Positions 34,861 through 43,787 of a DNA stretch of 64,000 nucleotides are shown in pieces. The stretch is from the NCBI RefSeq assembly GCF_905120475.1, contig NZ_CAJHOE010000001.1:558001-622000 (forward strand), given 5' to 3'. The notes below the pieces were generated by a model. The model made no database searches, was not told the DNA's origin, and worked only from the letters and a program-made list of their open reading frames with translations. Each line of letters starts with the position of its first letter. Within the stretch, counting starts at the first letter, position 1. Made by a program: the position numbers and the translations under genes. This stretch comes from Campylobacter suis. Its GTDB lineage: Bacteria > Campylobacterota > Campylobacteria > Campylobacterales > Campylobacteraceae.

Positions 34861-35564
34861 GAGTTAAAAATTTAAGCGTATTTGATGGTAAAAAAGTGTT
34901 AGTCGATGCTCTTAGTTTTACGCTAAAAGAGGGTGAGATAACGGCACTCATTGGCAAAAGTGGCAGTGGTAAAAGTCTAAGTGCTATGGCGCTTTTAGAG
35001 CTTACGCCTGTAAATTTAAGAAGCGAGCTTAGCCTTGAAGGCGATGTGAAATTTGCACTAATCATGCAAAACCCACGAACTGCGTTTAATCAAATAGTAT
35101 CCATAAAAACGCACTGTTTAGAGAGCATAAAGGCAAGTGGCGTTAAAAAAAACCTAGATGATGTGGTAAAAATTTTAGCCGATGTTGGGCTTGGTGCAGA
35201 CACGCTTGATAGGTATGCTTTTGAACTTAGTGGCGGACAGCTTCAGCGTGTGATGATAGCCATAGCCCTTGTTTGTGAGGCTAAGTTTATCATCGCAGAT
35301 GAGCCCACAACAAGCCTTGATCTGCTCGTGCAGGCTAAAATTTTAGAGCTTTTAAGCGAGCTTGTAAAGCGTAAAAATATCGGCATTTTGCTTATAACGC
35401 ATGATTTTAGCGTGGTGGCAAAGCTAGCTGATGATGTAATAGTGATGAGTGAGGGGCGTATAGTGGAGCAGGCAAAATCAAGTGAGATTTTTACCAAGCC
35501 AAAACATAACGCCACAAAAGAGCTTTTAGAAGCTCACTTTGCACTTTATAAGGATAGTTTATGA
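34857..35564 (+). CDS. nikD: Nickel ABC transporter ATPase NikD-like
   Basis: It starts at GTG 34857 overlapping the nikC stop. The 235-residue protein has Walker A IGKSGSGKS, signature LSGGQLQRVMIAIAL, Walker B FIIADEPTTSLD and LITHDFSVVAKLADD. It is one of two unequal ATPases energising uptake; shorter than DppD-type proteins, like E. coli NikD. Confidence 0.85.
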   Translation: MRVKNLSVFDGKKVLVDALSFTLKEGEITALIGKSGSGKSLSAMALLELTPVNLRSELSLEGDVKFALIMQNPRTAFNQIVSIKTHCLESIKASGVKKNLDDVVKILADVGLGADTLDRYAFELSGGQLQRVMIAIALVCEAKFIIADEPTTSLDLLVQAKILELLSELVKRKNIGILLITHDFSVVAKLADDVIVMSEGRIVEQAKSSEIFTKPKHNATKELLEAHFALYKDSL

Positions 35565-36325
35565 GTTTGCTTGAAGTTAGAAATTTATCACACAGCTTTG
35601 ATAGCTTCTCGTTTTTTGGTGCAAAAACACAGACTAAGGTTCTAAAAAATGTAAGCTTTAGAATGCAAAGCGGAGAAATTTTAGGTCTTCTTGGACGCTC
35701 TGGCTCTGGCAAAAGCACGATAACAAAGATAATAATGGGACTTATCAAGCAAAAAAGCGGGGAAATTTATCTAAATAATGAGCTAGTTGAGTTTAAAAAT
35801 CTTGAAAAAAGGCGTGAGTTTTACAAGCAGGTGCAAATAGTCTTTCAGGATAGCTTAAGCGCTGTAAATCCGCGTTTTAGCATAAAAGAGATCATAGAAG
35901 AGCCGCTCATTTATCTAAGCGAGCTTGATGAAAATGCACGCATAAACCGCATACATGAACTTTTAGATGAGCTTGGAATTTGCAAAAGCTACCTTGCTAA
36001 AGGTGCAAAACAGCTTAGCGGAGGCGAGCTACAGCGCATTTGTATCGCAAGGGCTATGGCTATAAAGCCCAAGCTTATCATCTTTGATGAGTCGCTAAGC
36101 TCGCTTGATGCGCCACTTGTGGTTGAGATATTAAAGCTTATAAAAAGGCTAAAGGGCGAGACATCGTTTTTGTTTATCACTCATGATATGAGACTTGTAA
36201 AGCTGGTGTGTGATAGTGTAGTACTGATAGAAGATGGCGAGGTCGTTGAGAGTATAAAAAGTGGAGAGAGTTTTAAAAGTCAAGTGGGTATAGAGCTTTC
36301 AAATGCAGTTTTAATGCCTTGCTAG
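35561..36325 (+). CDS. nikE: Nickel ABC transporter ATPase NikE-like
   Basis: The 254-residue protein starts at ATG 35561 overlapping the nikD stop. Walker A is LGRSGSGKST, the signature LSGGELQRICIARAM and Walker B LIIFDESLSSLD, where the usual Pro of DEP is Ser (also seen in some NikE/DppF proteins). It is the last gene of the operon, 15 bases from the convergent hydE. Confidence 0.85.
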   Translation: MSLLEVRNLSHSFDSFSFFGAKTQTKVLKNVSFRMQSGEILGLLGRSGSGKSTITKIIMGLIKQKSGEIYLNNELVEFKNLEKRREFYKQVQIVFQDSLSAVNPRFSIKEIIEEPLIYLSELDENARINRIHELLDELGICKSYLAKGAKQLSGGELQRICIARAMAIKPKLIIFDESLSSLDAPLVVEILKLIKRLKGETSFLFITHDMRLVKLVCDSVVLIEDGEVVESIKSGESFKSQVGIELSNAVLMPC

Positions 36326-36340
36326 CGCGTGAGACTTGCT

Positions 36341-37762
36341 CTATTTTTGCTCCAAAAAGACTTTGTTTTCAAAAAATATATTAAAATTTGAAATTTCACG
36401 ATGAAAGATTTTAGCCACTATCTCATCATCAAACACATCTCCGCAAAGCAAAACATCTTTTGAGACTAGATCGCACTCTAACAAAAGATCGTTTAAAAAG
36501 CCAGCCAGAGAGCTTATGGCTCCGTAGGCGATATTTTTATCAGTTGCCCCAGCTAGCATAAAGCTCATGGTGCTTCGTATAAATTTTGCACTTTCAAATT
36601 TTAGTTTATCGCGTTTGCACTCTATCAAAACACCTCGATTAGACCCAAAGTCAAAAGTAAGATCAAATAAATTTTGCGCACAATCTTTGGTCTCTTTTTT
36701 TTGTTTTAAAAGTGCTGCAACTATGCTAAAAAGCGCATAAAATCCACTATTTTGACTAATATTTGTTAGTTTGAAGTTGGCTTTGAAGTTCTTAAGTAGT
36801 TTTTGACCATTTTCAAGATTTAAAATTTCATCAAAACTACTAAAACCAGGTGCTAGAAGTAGGCATATATCTTCATTTTTTCTACTAAAAAATACCCCAT
36901 CATCGCCGTTTTTATTTAGTCTTATCATAAAATGATCGCCAGTTGGCAGATATTTCTTGCTAGAAGTTGTCAAAAAACCATTTTCAAGCAAAATAACTTT
37001 TTGTAAATTTACAGCTTGAGTATTTTTAACTCCTATAAATTTGACCGCATTTTTAGCTAACTTTTCGCAAACTGCATATGTGAAAATATCTGATGGGGCT
37101 TTTATGTGGCTAAAGGTTGGTTCATCTTTGTGGTTTTGTCTAAAAAGAGCGTTGGTTTTTAGTTTTATGAGCGGTTTTTCAAGGCTTGCAAGTGCTTTTA
37201 ATGCTGTGTCGTTACATTCAAAAATGTTATTTAAAAAGCTTAAGTTTGTGGGGATTATAAAGTCAAATGAGACTAGGGTGTCAAGCAGGCTAAGTTTAAA
37301 ATCTTTGCCTTGCCAAGTAAGTACTACATCTTTGCCCTGAGTTAAAAAGTCGCAAACTCTATCTAAAAGCTCGTTAAAGTTCATCTCATCTATTTGTTTG
37401 CCAAAGACTGAAATTTGGCTTTTTGCTTCAAATTCGTTTTTGACCAAGGAGTGGTTTTCGTGATATTTTTCTACTTGCATTGGAGTTAAATTTGGGCAAA
37501 AAACATCGTTTGATAAAGTGCTATTTTGCGCAAAAATTTCAGTCACAAAAACCTTTGAGTCTGTCACAAATATACTAAAACTTAAATTTTTGCCAAGTGT
37601 ATCGCTAAAAGCTAAAATATCTTGCTCGTCGCCACTTACAAAAAGCGTAACACTATCATCTTTTATAACAACGCTGTTTTTAAAATTTTTAGCATGAAAA
37701 TTTAACATATGTGCCAAAATTTCGTGGTTGTCAAAACATTTAAACTCAAATGCAAGTATCAT
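36341..37762 (-). CDS. hydE: HydE-type hydrogenase accessory protein, HypF-like C-terminus
   Basis: The 473-residue protein is the last gene of hydABCDE, overlapping hydD by one base, the place of Wolinella succinogenes hydE, which is needed for hydrogenase activity. No standard enzyme motif is obvious. The C-terminal part (SSLAGFLNDLLLECDLVSKD then VLLCGDVFDDEIVAKIF) echoes the end of HypF (NGLANLICDICVKED then ILLAGGVFQNKALLEKVI), suggesting a diverged Kae1/HypF-like fold without the HHYAH metal site. That similarity is by eye. Probable role: maturation of HydB; mechanism unknown. Confidence 0.65.
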   Translation of the reverse strand: MILAFEFKCFDNHEILAHMLNFHAKNFKNSVVIKDDSVTLFVSGDEQDILAFSDTLGKNLSFSIFVTDSKVFVTEIFAQNSTLSNDVFCPNLTPMQVEKYHENHSLVKNEFEAKSQISVFGKQIDEMNFNELLDRVCDFLTQGKDVVLTWQGKDFKLSLLDTLVSFDFIIPTNLSFLNNIFECNDTALKALASLEKPLIKLKTNALFRQNHKDEPTFSHIKAPSDIFTYAVCEKLAKNAVKFIGVKNTQAVNLQKVILLENGFLTTSSKKYLPTGDHFMIRLNKNGDDGVFFSRKNEDICLLLAPGFSSFDEILNLENGQKLLKNFKANFKLTNISQNSGFYALFSIVAALLKQKKETKDCAQNLFDLTFDFGSNRGVLIECKRDKLKFESAKFIRSTMSFMLAGATDKNIAYGAISSLAGFLNDLLLECDLVSKDVLLCGDVFDDEIVAKIFHREISNFNIFFENKVFLEQK

Positions 37763-38301
37763 TAAAGTCCTTTTTTAGCGCACCTTTGTGCTATGTCTAG
37801 TATGGATAAATTTGCCTTTTTTTTGCATGAAAAGCCTAGTGTTTCAAGATGTTTTAAAAGACTTTTTTGCATAACTAGACTTGCTTTTATAACATCATCT
37901 GATAGCGTAAAACTCATAGGCTCTATGCGGTTTGGAACGATGCCTAAAATTTTAACTTCTGGCAAATCCCCAGCCATATTCATTAGCTCCAAAGTTTGTA
38001 ACATCTCTATCTCATGAGCTGAGCCGTCCCAGCGGACAGAAAGTGGAATTTTCTTAAAATCAAAGAAAAAAACATCTCCAGTCTTGCCGTCATCACAACT
38101 CAAACAATCAACAATCATAACACTATCATAGCTTGAGATAATGGGTGTTAAAGCCATTGCAAGAGTTCCACCATCAACAAACTCAAGCTCATGCTCGCTA
38201 CTTAAAAAGCTAAAATTTTCCTCCATCATCTTTACAAAATGCACCCCGACACCTTCGTCGGAGTACATAATGTTTCCTATGCCAAGGATAAGTACTTTCA
38301 T
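37762..38301 (-). CDS. hydD: Hydrogenase maturation protease HydD (HybD/HyaD family)
   Basis: The 179-residue protein begins LILGIGNIMYSDEGVGVHF, whose Glu is the family's first nickel ligand, followed by VDGGTLAMAL and VDCLSCDDGKTGD, and a WDGSAHEIEML segment with the His ligand. It cleaves the C-terminal peptide of HydB after its DPCIACAVH motif. It overlaps hydC by four bases and hydE by one. Confidence 0.9.
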   Translation of the reverse strand: MKVLILGIGNIMYSDEGVGVHFVKMMEENFSFLSSEHELEFVDGGTLAMALTPIISSYDSVMIVDCLSCDDGKTGDVFFFDFKKIPLSVRWDGSAHEIEMLQTLELMNMAGDLPEVKILGIVPNRIEPMSFTLSDDVIKASLVMQKSLLKHLETLGFSCKKKANLSILDIAQRCAKKGL

Positions 38302-38987
38302 TTATGATGCTCATCTTTAACAAATTTATATCCGCTAACTATCGCATCCATGGCTCCATTTTTGCCTTTTACTGCATTAAAAGTAGCCATATAAACATGT
38401 ATAGGAACAAACAATATAATAAACCACATACACAGCCTATGTATCGTTCTTACATTTGCAAGTCCGCCCATAAGTTCTTCAACTACTCTCATCGGCTCAT
38501 ACAAAAGTCCACCAAGCCCTTCGTGATAAACATGTACATAAAGCACAAGCCCAGTAAGACAAATAAGTACTAAAACTATATAAAATATAAGATATGACAT
38601 AAATTGCAGCGGATTATACACGCCTTTTAGATGAGGGTGTTTGCCTATAAAGATGTAGTATTTTATCTGTGCGATCCAAATTTTTGGGTTAAAAAAGTCA
38701 TAAACACTTACTACCTCTTTGCGACTTAGTCTATCAAAGAAAAATAGATAGGTTTTAAATATTGTTGCAGCGATTAGCACAAAGCCAAAAATTTGATGTA
38801 TCGCACGCCATTTTGCATTCATAAAATTTGTAGGCTCACTTGTTATCTCAGGGCTTACAAATACATAAGATATGTAGTAGCCACTGATTATTAAGATAGC
38901 TATGGCTACAAACCTTATCCAGTGCGTAAGTCTAAGTCCGATTGAAAATTCATACTCGCTAATGCGGTCTGGTCGGTGTTTGGACAT
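38298..38987 (-). CDS. hydC: NiFe hydrogenase cytochrome b subunit
   Basis: The 229-residue di-haem cytochrome b of the HyaC/HupC type has about four to five spans with paired His residues, for example LRLTHWIRFVAI (near 24), WRAIHQIFGF (near 65), YNPLQFMSYL and VHVYHEG, and FVPIHVYMA near the end. It transfers electrons from HydAB to menaquinone, so H2 oxidation feeds respiration. It lies ten bases after hydB. Confidence 0.92.
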   Translation of the reverse strand: MSKHRPDRISEYEFSIGLRLTHWIRFVAIAILIISGYYISYVFVSPEITSEPTNFMNAKWRAIHQIFGFVLIAATIFKTYLFFFDRLSRKEVVSVYDFFNPKIWIAQIKYYIFIGKHPHLKGVYNPLQFMSYLIFYIVLVLICLTGLVLYVHVYHEGLGGLLYEPMRVVEELMGGLANVRTIHRLCMWFIILFVPIHVYMATFNAVKGKNGAMDAIVSGYKFVKDEHHK

Positions 38988-38996
38988 GTGAGCTCC

Positions 38997-40715
38997 TTAT
39001 GCGTTTACATTTACTTTATATTCGCCAAGTTTTGTACCTTTTGCATCCATAACATGAACCGCACAGGCAATACAAGGATCATATGAGTGAATTTTGCGTA
39101 TGATCTCTAGCGGCTTTGTAAGATCGGCCAACTTTGTGCCTACCAAGCAAGCTTCATAGCTTCCCATCTGTTCTTTTGCGTCCTTTGGAGAGGCGTTCCA
39201 GGTGCTAGGAACAACCGCTTGCCAGTTTTGTATGACGCCATCTTTTATACGGCACCAGTGAGTTAGCGCGCCTCTTGGAGCGTTGCCCTTAAAGTAGCCT
39301 TTGTACTCTTTGGAGTTGTCTATTGTGTATTTTGCGCAGGTTTCTTGGTCTGTTTTTAAATTTTCAATCAACGATTTAAATGCCTCAAGTCCGTGATCTA
39401 CAATGACCTTTGCTTCAAGCATACGGGTTGCAGTGCGTCCGAGTGTTGAAAATACAGCATTTAGCCCAAGGCCACTATCTTGTAAAAACTTATCCACGAC
39501 TTTAACTACTTTTGGATTGCCTTTTGCGTAGTTTATAACTATGGTGGCGATAGGTCCTACTTGCATAGGTTTACCATCATATCTTGGAGCTTTTATCCAG
39601 CTATATTTGCCGCTGGTGTCAAAATTTTTACTATGAGTTAAATTCCCATCAACTCCGATACTCTCTCCATCTACCAACCCCGTATAGTTTGGCTCTGTTT
39701 GTCCATCAAAAGGATGAAGGGCAGCGTCATTTTTGTACCATGCGCGAGTAGCCTCCTCGGTTATCTTTGTATCATCAACATCATAAACTTTTGATATATC
39801 ACCATTAAGTATAATCCCGCCTTTAAAAAGATAGTCGTTTCTGCCTAACAAAAACTCATCATAAGCATATAAATTTCCAACCCCGATATCATCTAAAACG
39901 CTCGGCTCATTTGCATATGCTTTTGCCGCCATAACTATATCTGGGTAATATGCCCTGTTTACAAATTCTGCTATCTCATTAAACTGAGTCATGTATTCGC
40001 CAAGTCTAGCTGGACTTAGTAGATCCATAACGCAAGTTACTCCGCCGACTGTTAGGCTTTGTGGATGTGGATTTTTAGATCCAAATATCGCCATCATCTT
40101 TGCTGCTGTGCGTTGTATGCGAAGACACTCAAGGTAGTGTGAGAGGACTATTAAATTTTGCTCAGGTGTAAATTTATACGAGCTATGTCCCCAGTAAGCG
40201 TTGGCAAACGGTCCAAGGTTACCTTTTTTAGCAAATTCACTAACTCTGTCTTTAACCTCTTTTAGTTTATCTGCGCCGCATGCGTAAGGAGTTTCACACC
40301 ATTTAAATGCCTCTTCGCTTGCCTTTTTAGGGTCTGCTTGTAAGGCTGATGTTATATCTGCCCAGTCAAGCCCATGTAGGTGGTAAAAATGCACTATATG
40401 ATCGTGCAAGTAAAGTGCAGCGTTCATTAAAGTACGCGTAAGTTCAGCATTTAGTGGCGGTGTTATACCTAGTGCATTTTCAACAGCCACGATTCCAGCT
40501 CGGTAGTGTGAAAATGTACAAACACCGCAAATTCTTTGTGTAAAAAAGCCAGCATCACGCGGGTCACGACCCTTTAGTATCGGCTCTATCCCACGCCAAA
40601 GCGTAGAGCCAGAGTAAGCTTGCTTAACGACATTATCATCATCAACTACAACTTCAATGCGAAGGTGTCCCTCTATGCGTGTTATAGGATCAATCACTAT
40701 TCTTTTATCGCTCAT
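38997..40715 (-). CDS. hydB: NiFe uptake hydrogenase large subunit
   Basis: The start is ATG 40715 (MSDKRIVIDPITRIEGHLRIE) with TGAGG six bases upstream; a GTG at 40727 overlaps the hydA stop. The 572-residue protein has nickel ligands in RICGVCTFSHY (near 62) and DPCIACAVH near the C-terminus, followed by a 17-residue tail removed by HydD. All four Cys are Cys, not Sec. Partner of HydA; exported with it through the small subunit's Tat signal. Confidence 0.95.
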   Translation of the reverse strand: MSDKRIVIDPITRIEGHLRIEVVVDDDNVVKQAYSGSTLWRGIEPILKGRDPRDAGFFTQRICGVCTFSHYRAGIVAVENALGITPPLNAELTRTLMNAALYLHDHIVHFYHLHGLDWADITSALQADPKKASEEAFKWCETPYACGADKLKEVKDRVSEFAKKGNLGPFANAYWGHSSYKFTPEQNLIVLSHYLECLRIQRTAAKMMAIFGSKNPHPQSLTVGGVTCVMDLLSPARLGEYMTQFNEIAEFVNRAYYPDIVMAAKAYANEPSVLDDIGVGNLYAYDEFLLGRNDYLFKGGIILNGDISKVYDVDDTKITEEATRAWYKNDAALHPFDGQTEPNYTGLVDGESIGVDGNLTHSKNFDTSGKYSWIKAPRYDGKPMQVGPIATIVINYAKGNPKVVKVVDKFLQDSGLGLNAVFSTLGRTATRMLEAKVIVDHGLEAFKSLIENLKTDQETCAKYTIDNSKEYKGYFKGNAPRGALTHWCRIKDGVIQNWQAVVPSTWNASPKDAKEQMGSYEACLVGTKLADLTKPLEIIRKIHSYDPCIACAVHVMDAKGTKLGEYKVNVNA

Positions 40716-40723
40716 ATTGTGCC

Positions 40724-41872
40724 TCACTCTTCATTTTTCTTACTTGCTGCAATAGCCGCATGTGTTGCTATGCCTATGCCAGCTAATGTTAAAACGCCTA
40801 TGCCTATCTTATCGCTTATACTATCTGCTCCAAGTCCAAATACTGTATCATAAAGTCTATCGCCCATTGGCTCTTCAAAAGGACCCATAGTATCCCAAAA
40901 ATTTGGCTCACTACAGCCTATACATCCATGTCCAGCTTGTACTGGCCAGCTTGTGTGAGAGTTAAATCTCTCTTTTGAGCAGTTGTTGAATGTATAAGGC
41001 CCTTTACAGCCAACTTTATAAAGACAATAGCCATTTTTTGCCCCTTCATCGCCAAAATTTTGCACAAATTCTCCAGCGTCAAAGCGACCACGACGCTCAC
41101 AAAGATCATGTATGCGTAATCCGTAAGCCCATTTTGGTCTATTAAAAACATCAAGAGCTGGTAGAGTGCCAAATAGTATAAAGTGAAGCAGTGTTCCGAC
41201 TATATTTTTCTCGCTTGGAGGACAGCCAGGGACATTTATGACTGGCTTATCTGTGACTTTGCTAAGCCCAACGCAGTTTGAAGGATTTGGATGAGCTGCT
41301 TGAACGCCACCAAAGCTAGAACAGGTGCCTATCGCAAAGATAGCCGCAGCATTCTGGCTTGCTTTTATGGCATGCTCTTTTCCGCTTACACCGTGTGGAC
41401 CTATAGTGAGATAGTGTTCAGTGGCTCCTGTAGGTATCCCGCCCTCAACTAACAAAACATACTTTCCTTTATGTTTTTGTATTGCATCTTCTAAGTTATG
41501 CTCTGCTTGCCAGCCAGAGGCTGCCATTAATGTTTCATGATATTCAAGGCTTATGTGGTCAAAAATTAGGCTGTCTATAGTTGGTGTATCTGTTCGAAGA
41601 AGGCTCTCTGAACAGCCAGTACATTCAGCCATATGTAGCCAGATAACAGGAAGTCTGTCACTAAGCTCAGCTGCACGAGCAACAACTGGGGTAAATGTGG
41701 CTGGTAGTGCTAAAAGTGCACTCATGCTTCCAGCCCATTTCATAAATTCACGCCTAGAAAAACCCTTTTTTTCTAGTGCTTTTGTAATGGTAAGCTTGTC
41801 CTTTACGGCAGGCAACTTGCTAAGTTGGTCAAGTCTATCATTTATCCGAGATAAGAGATCATGATTTGACAT
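40724..41872 (-). CDS. hydA: NiFe uptake hydrogenase small subunit
   Basis: The 382-residue protein has a Tat signal SRREFMKWAGSMSALLALP (near 34-52), so the complex faces the periplasm. Cluster ligands are AECTGCSESLL, IGTCSSFGG, PGCPPSEKN and CGRFxx-type later Cys groups (LCERRGRFDAG, CLYKVGCKGP, HGCIGCSEPNFWD). A C-terminal span (GIGVLTLAGIGIATHAAIA) anchors it to HydC. ACAAGGAG precedes ATG 41872. First gene of hydABCDE. Confidence 0.95.
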   Translation of the reverse strand: MSNHDLLSRINDRLDQLSKLPAVKDKLTITKALEKKGFSRREFMKWAGSMSALLALPATFTPVVARAAELSDRLPVIWLHMAECTGCSESLLRTDTPTIDSLIFDHISLEYHETLMAASGWQAEHNLEDAIQKHKGKYVLLVEGGIPTGATEHYLTIGPHGVSGKEHAIKASQNAAAIFAIGTCSSFGGVQAAHPNPSNCVGLSKVTDKPVINVPGCPPSEKNIVGTLLHFILFGTLPALDVFNRPKWAYGLRIHDLCERRGRFDAGEFVQNFGDEGAKNGYCLYKVGCKGPYTFNNCSKERFNSHTSWPVQAGHGCIGCSEPNFWDTMGPFEEPMGDRLYDTVFGLGADSISDKIGIGVLTLAGIGIATHAAIAASKKNEE

Positions 41873-42057
41873 TTTAACTCCTTGTGTTAAAGTTAAATTC
41901 CTGATGTAATGTTATAATTTATTATTGAAAAGTTTTATTAACTAAAATGGCTATATTTAAATTTTTATCTAAAATTTATTATTAAAATTTTTAACTTTTT
42001 GAATATTTTAAAGAGAGAAAAATCGTATAAATCGTACAAAACCTTAATCAAAAAAGC
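41873..42057. promoter_or_regulatory. hydA upstream region
   Basis: AT-rich, about 185 bases, holding the hyd promoter on the minus strand (TTATAACATT near 41915). No clear operator dyad was seen. Confidence 0.35.
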
Positions 42058-42079
42058 CAAGCCACAACGCAGTGGCTTG
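42058..42079 (-). terminator. Terminator of the Mop gene
   Basis: CAAGCCAC and GTGGCTTG pair over a 6-base loop; on the minus strand the sequence continues GGCTTTTTT, a rho-independent signal for the upstream minus-strand Mop gene. Confidence 0.75.
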
Positions 42080-42146
42080 TAAATTTTGTAGATTTTTCTT
42101 TAATTTTATTTGTAAAATTTATATTAAATTTACTTTAATTTTATAG

Positions 42147-42569
42147 TTAAACCCTTACGCCCACTATAATATTTGTAGCTTTTATGATAGCTTTTACATT
42201 ATCGCCTGCTTTTAGGATTAGTTTTTCAGCTGATTCTTTTGTTATGATGGCTGAAATTTTATCGCCATTTGCATCGATAACAATCTCAGAATTTACAGAG
42301 CCAGCTTTTACTTCACTTACTTTGCCAGCAACTTGATTTGTTGCGCTTAGCTTAAACTCTCCATCTTTTGCAACGATAACGCTAGAAGCCTTGAACAAAA
42401 ATACCACTTTCTTACCTACTTTTAGCTCAAGAGCTTTTTCGCTATCTGTGGTAACTGTTGCTTTTAACACTTCGCCGCCAGCTGTTTTACCTACTACTAA
42501 AGAATTTACAGCACCAGTTCTTACTTCTGTAAGTTCAACTTCCACTTGATTTCTAGCACTTATTGACAC
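42147..42569 (-). CDS. Di-Mop (TOBE) molybdate/tungstate-binding protein
   Basis: The 140-residue protein consists of two Mop repeats: NQVEVELTEVRTGAVNSLVVG (1-70) and NQVAGKVSEVKAGSVNSEIVI (71-140). It has no HTH or ATPase domain, so it is a molbindin rather than ModE or ModC. Such proteins bind molybdate or tungstate and may buffer or store it in the cytoplasm, which fits the two molybdopterin formate dehydrogenases in the window. SD AAGGAG precedes the start. It stands alone with its own terminator. Confidence 0.85.
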   Translation of the reverse strand: MSISARNQVEVELTEVRTGAVNSLVVGKTAGGEVLKATVTTDSEKALELKVGKKVVFLFKASSVIVAKDGEFKLSATNQVAGKVSEVKAGSVNSEIVIDANGDKISAIITKESAEKLILKAGDNVKAIIKATNIIVGVRV

Positions 42570-42827
42570 TATTTTCTCCTTGATTTTAAATATGAAAAAG
42601 GATTATATATAATAATAACTGAGCTAAAACTTAAAAAATTTATATAAATTTTAAATAATACTTATTTTATTTATATATAGGTATATGGTGATTTTTTGGT
42701 ATTAAAATTGTTTTTAGATATTTTAGAATTTTTAAAAATTTAATATTTAAAGTTATTAAGGTTAAATTTGAAAATTATTATTAAATATGCTAGAATAACG
42801 GTTTTAAATTTCAAAATAAGGATAAAA

Positions 42828-43319
42828 ATGAAAGAAAAAGTAAAAGCACTTCTTGAGGCAAATCCAAAAATATCGCTTGCAAAAATAGGCGAAGAACTAG
42901 GCTTGGCTCGCGAGATAGAGGTCATAGAAAATTTGCCAGCAAGCCACTGTAAAGAGGTTAGTGGAGATAAATTTGAAGAGATTTTAAATGACATAGGCAC
43001 ATGGGGCGAGGTTCTTTTTATCAAAAACACTCCAGCTTTTATTATAGAATTTAAGACAAATATCCCAAGTGGCAAAAAGATGCAAGGGTATTATAACTTC
43101 AACCATAAAGAGTCAAAATTTGGCGGACACTTAAAATTTGAAGAGATAGATAGGATATTTTTTGTATCGCAAACTTTTATGGGGTTGCTCTCGCTTTCTG
43201 TGCAGTTTTATGACAAAGAGGGTAATAATATCTTTAAACTAAGTGTAGGGCGTGACGCAAAGATGAAGCTACTACCTGAACAAGTGGAGAAATTTGACGC
43301 GTTAAAAGCAAGAATTTAA
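42828..43319 (+). CDS. HutX/HugX-family haem utilization carrier
   Basis: The start is ATG 42828 with AAGGAT upstream; the in-frame ATG at 42768 has no SD and precedes the likely -10 (TAGAAT). The 163-residue protein has the family's order: short HTH-like N-terminus (LLEANPKISLAKIGEELG), VIENLPASHC, DIGTWGEVLFI, and IFFVSQTFMGLLSLSVQFYD. HutX-type proteins bind haem and pass it to the haem-degrading HutZ/HugZ. The HugZ gene is 470 bases downstream, with a DUF2470 gene between. Confidence 0.8.
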   Translation: MKEKVKALLEANPKISLAKIGEELGLAREIEVIENLPASHCKEVSGDKFEEILNDIGTWGEVLFIKNTPAFIIEFKTNIPSGKKMQGYYNFNHKESKFGGHLKFEEIDRIFFVSQTFMGLLSLSVQFYDKEGNNIFKLSVGRDAKMKLLPEQVEKFDALKARI

Positions 43320-43431
43320 AATTTATTAATTAAATGATTTTGCGTATCATAAATTTAAATTTATAGTTAAATAAAATTTAAATATTATTTTGGTAATATA
43401 TATCAAAAATTTTTACAAAAAAGGACAAAAT

Positions 43432-43674
43432 ATGAAAGAAATGGTGATTGAACATATGAATGAAAATCATCAGGAAATTTTGGTTGAATTTGCTGAAAAA
43501 TTAGGCGGCATAAAAGATGCAAGCGATGCGAAGCTTGTTGATGTTGATGAAGATGGCATGAACATAAGTGCTGGAGGACAGAGCTTTTATGTAAAATTTT
43601 TAAGTAAGGCTGATAACTCAAATCCTATGAGCTATCGTGATGTTGTAACTGAGCTTTATGCGAGTTTAAGTTAA
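43432..43674 (+). CDS. Stand-alone DUF2470-domain protein
   Basis: The 80-residue protein starts at ATG 43432 after AAGGA. It is closely similar to residues 1-80 of the next gene (HugZ): both begin MKEMVIEHMN / MKEVAIEHMN, share KLGGIK, DEDGM and end in ELYASL / ELYSSI. DUF2470 domains occur in haem-binding and haem-degrading proteins. This is therefore a duplicated or split-off HugZ N-terminal domain, with its own hairpin terminator (43677-43698). Possible small haem carrier; function unproven. Confidence 0.75.
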   Translation: MKEMVIEHMNENHQEILVEFAEKLGGIKDASDAKLVDVDEDGMNISAGGQSFYVKFLSKADNSNPMSYRDVVTELYASLS

Positions 43675-43676
43675 TA

Positions 43677-43698
43677 TTTAGGGCTTAAAAGCCCTAAA
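43677..43698 (+). terminator. Hairpin after the DUF2470 gene
   Basis: TTTAGGGCTT and AAGCCCTAAA pair over two bases; an ATTTTATT stretch follows. It separates the DUF2470 gene from hugZ. Confidence 0.65.
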
Positions 43699-43787
43699 AT
43701 AAATTTTATTACCTACTAAAAATATTCAATTAATCTTTAAAAAGATTTTGTTAAAATAAAAAACACATTCACACAAAAGGAAATTTT

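Noticed and set aside
31566-36325. Oligopeptide transporter instead of nickel transporter
   Set aside because: The families are related and sequence alone cannot exclude it, but position immediately after hypA and NikA-like motifs favour nickel.
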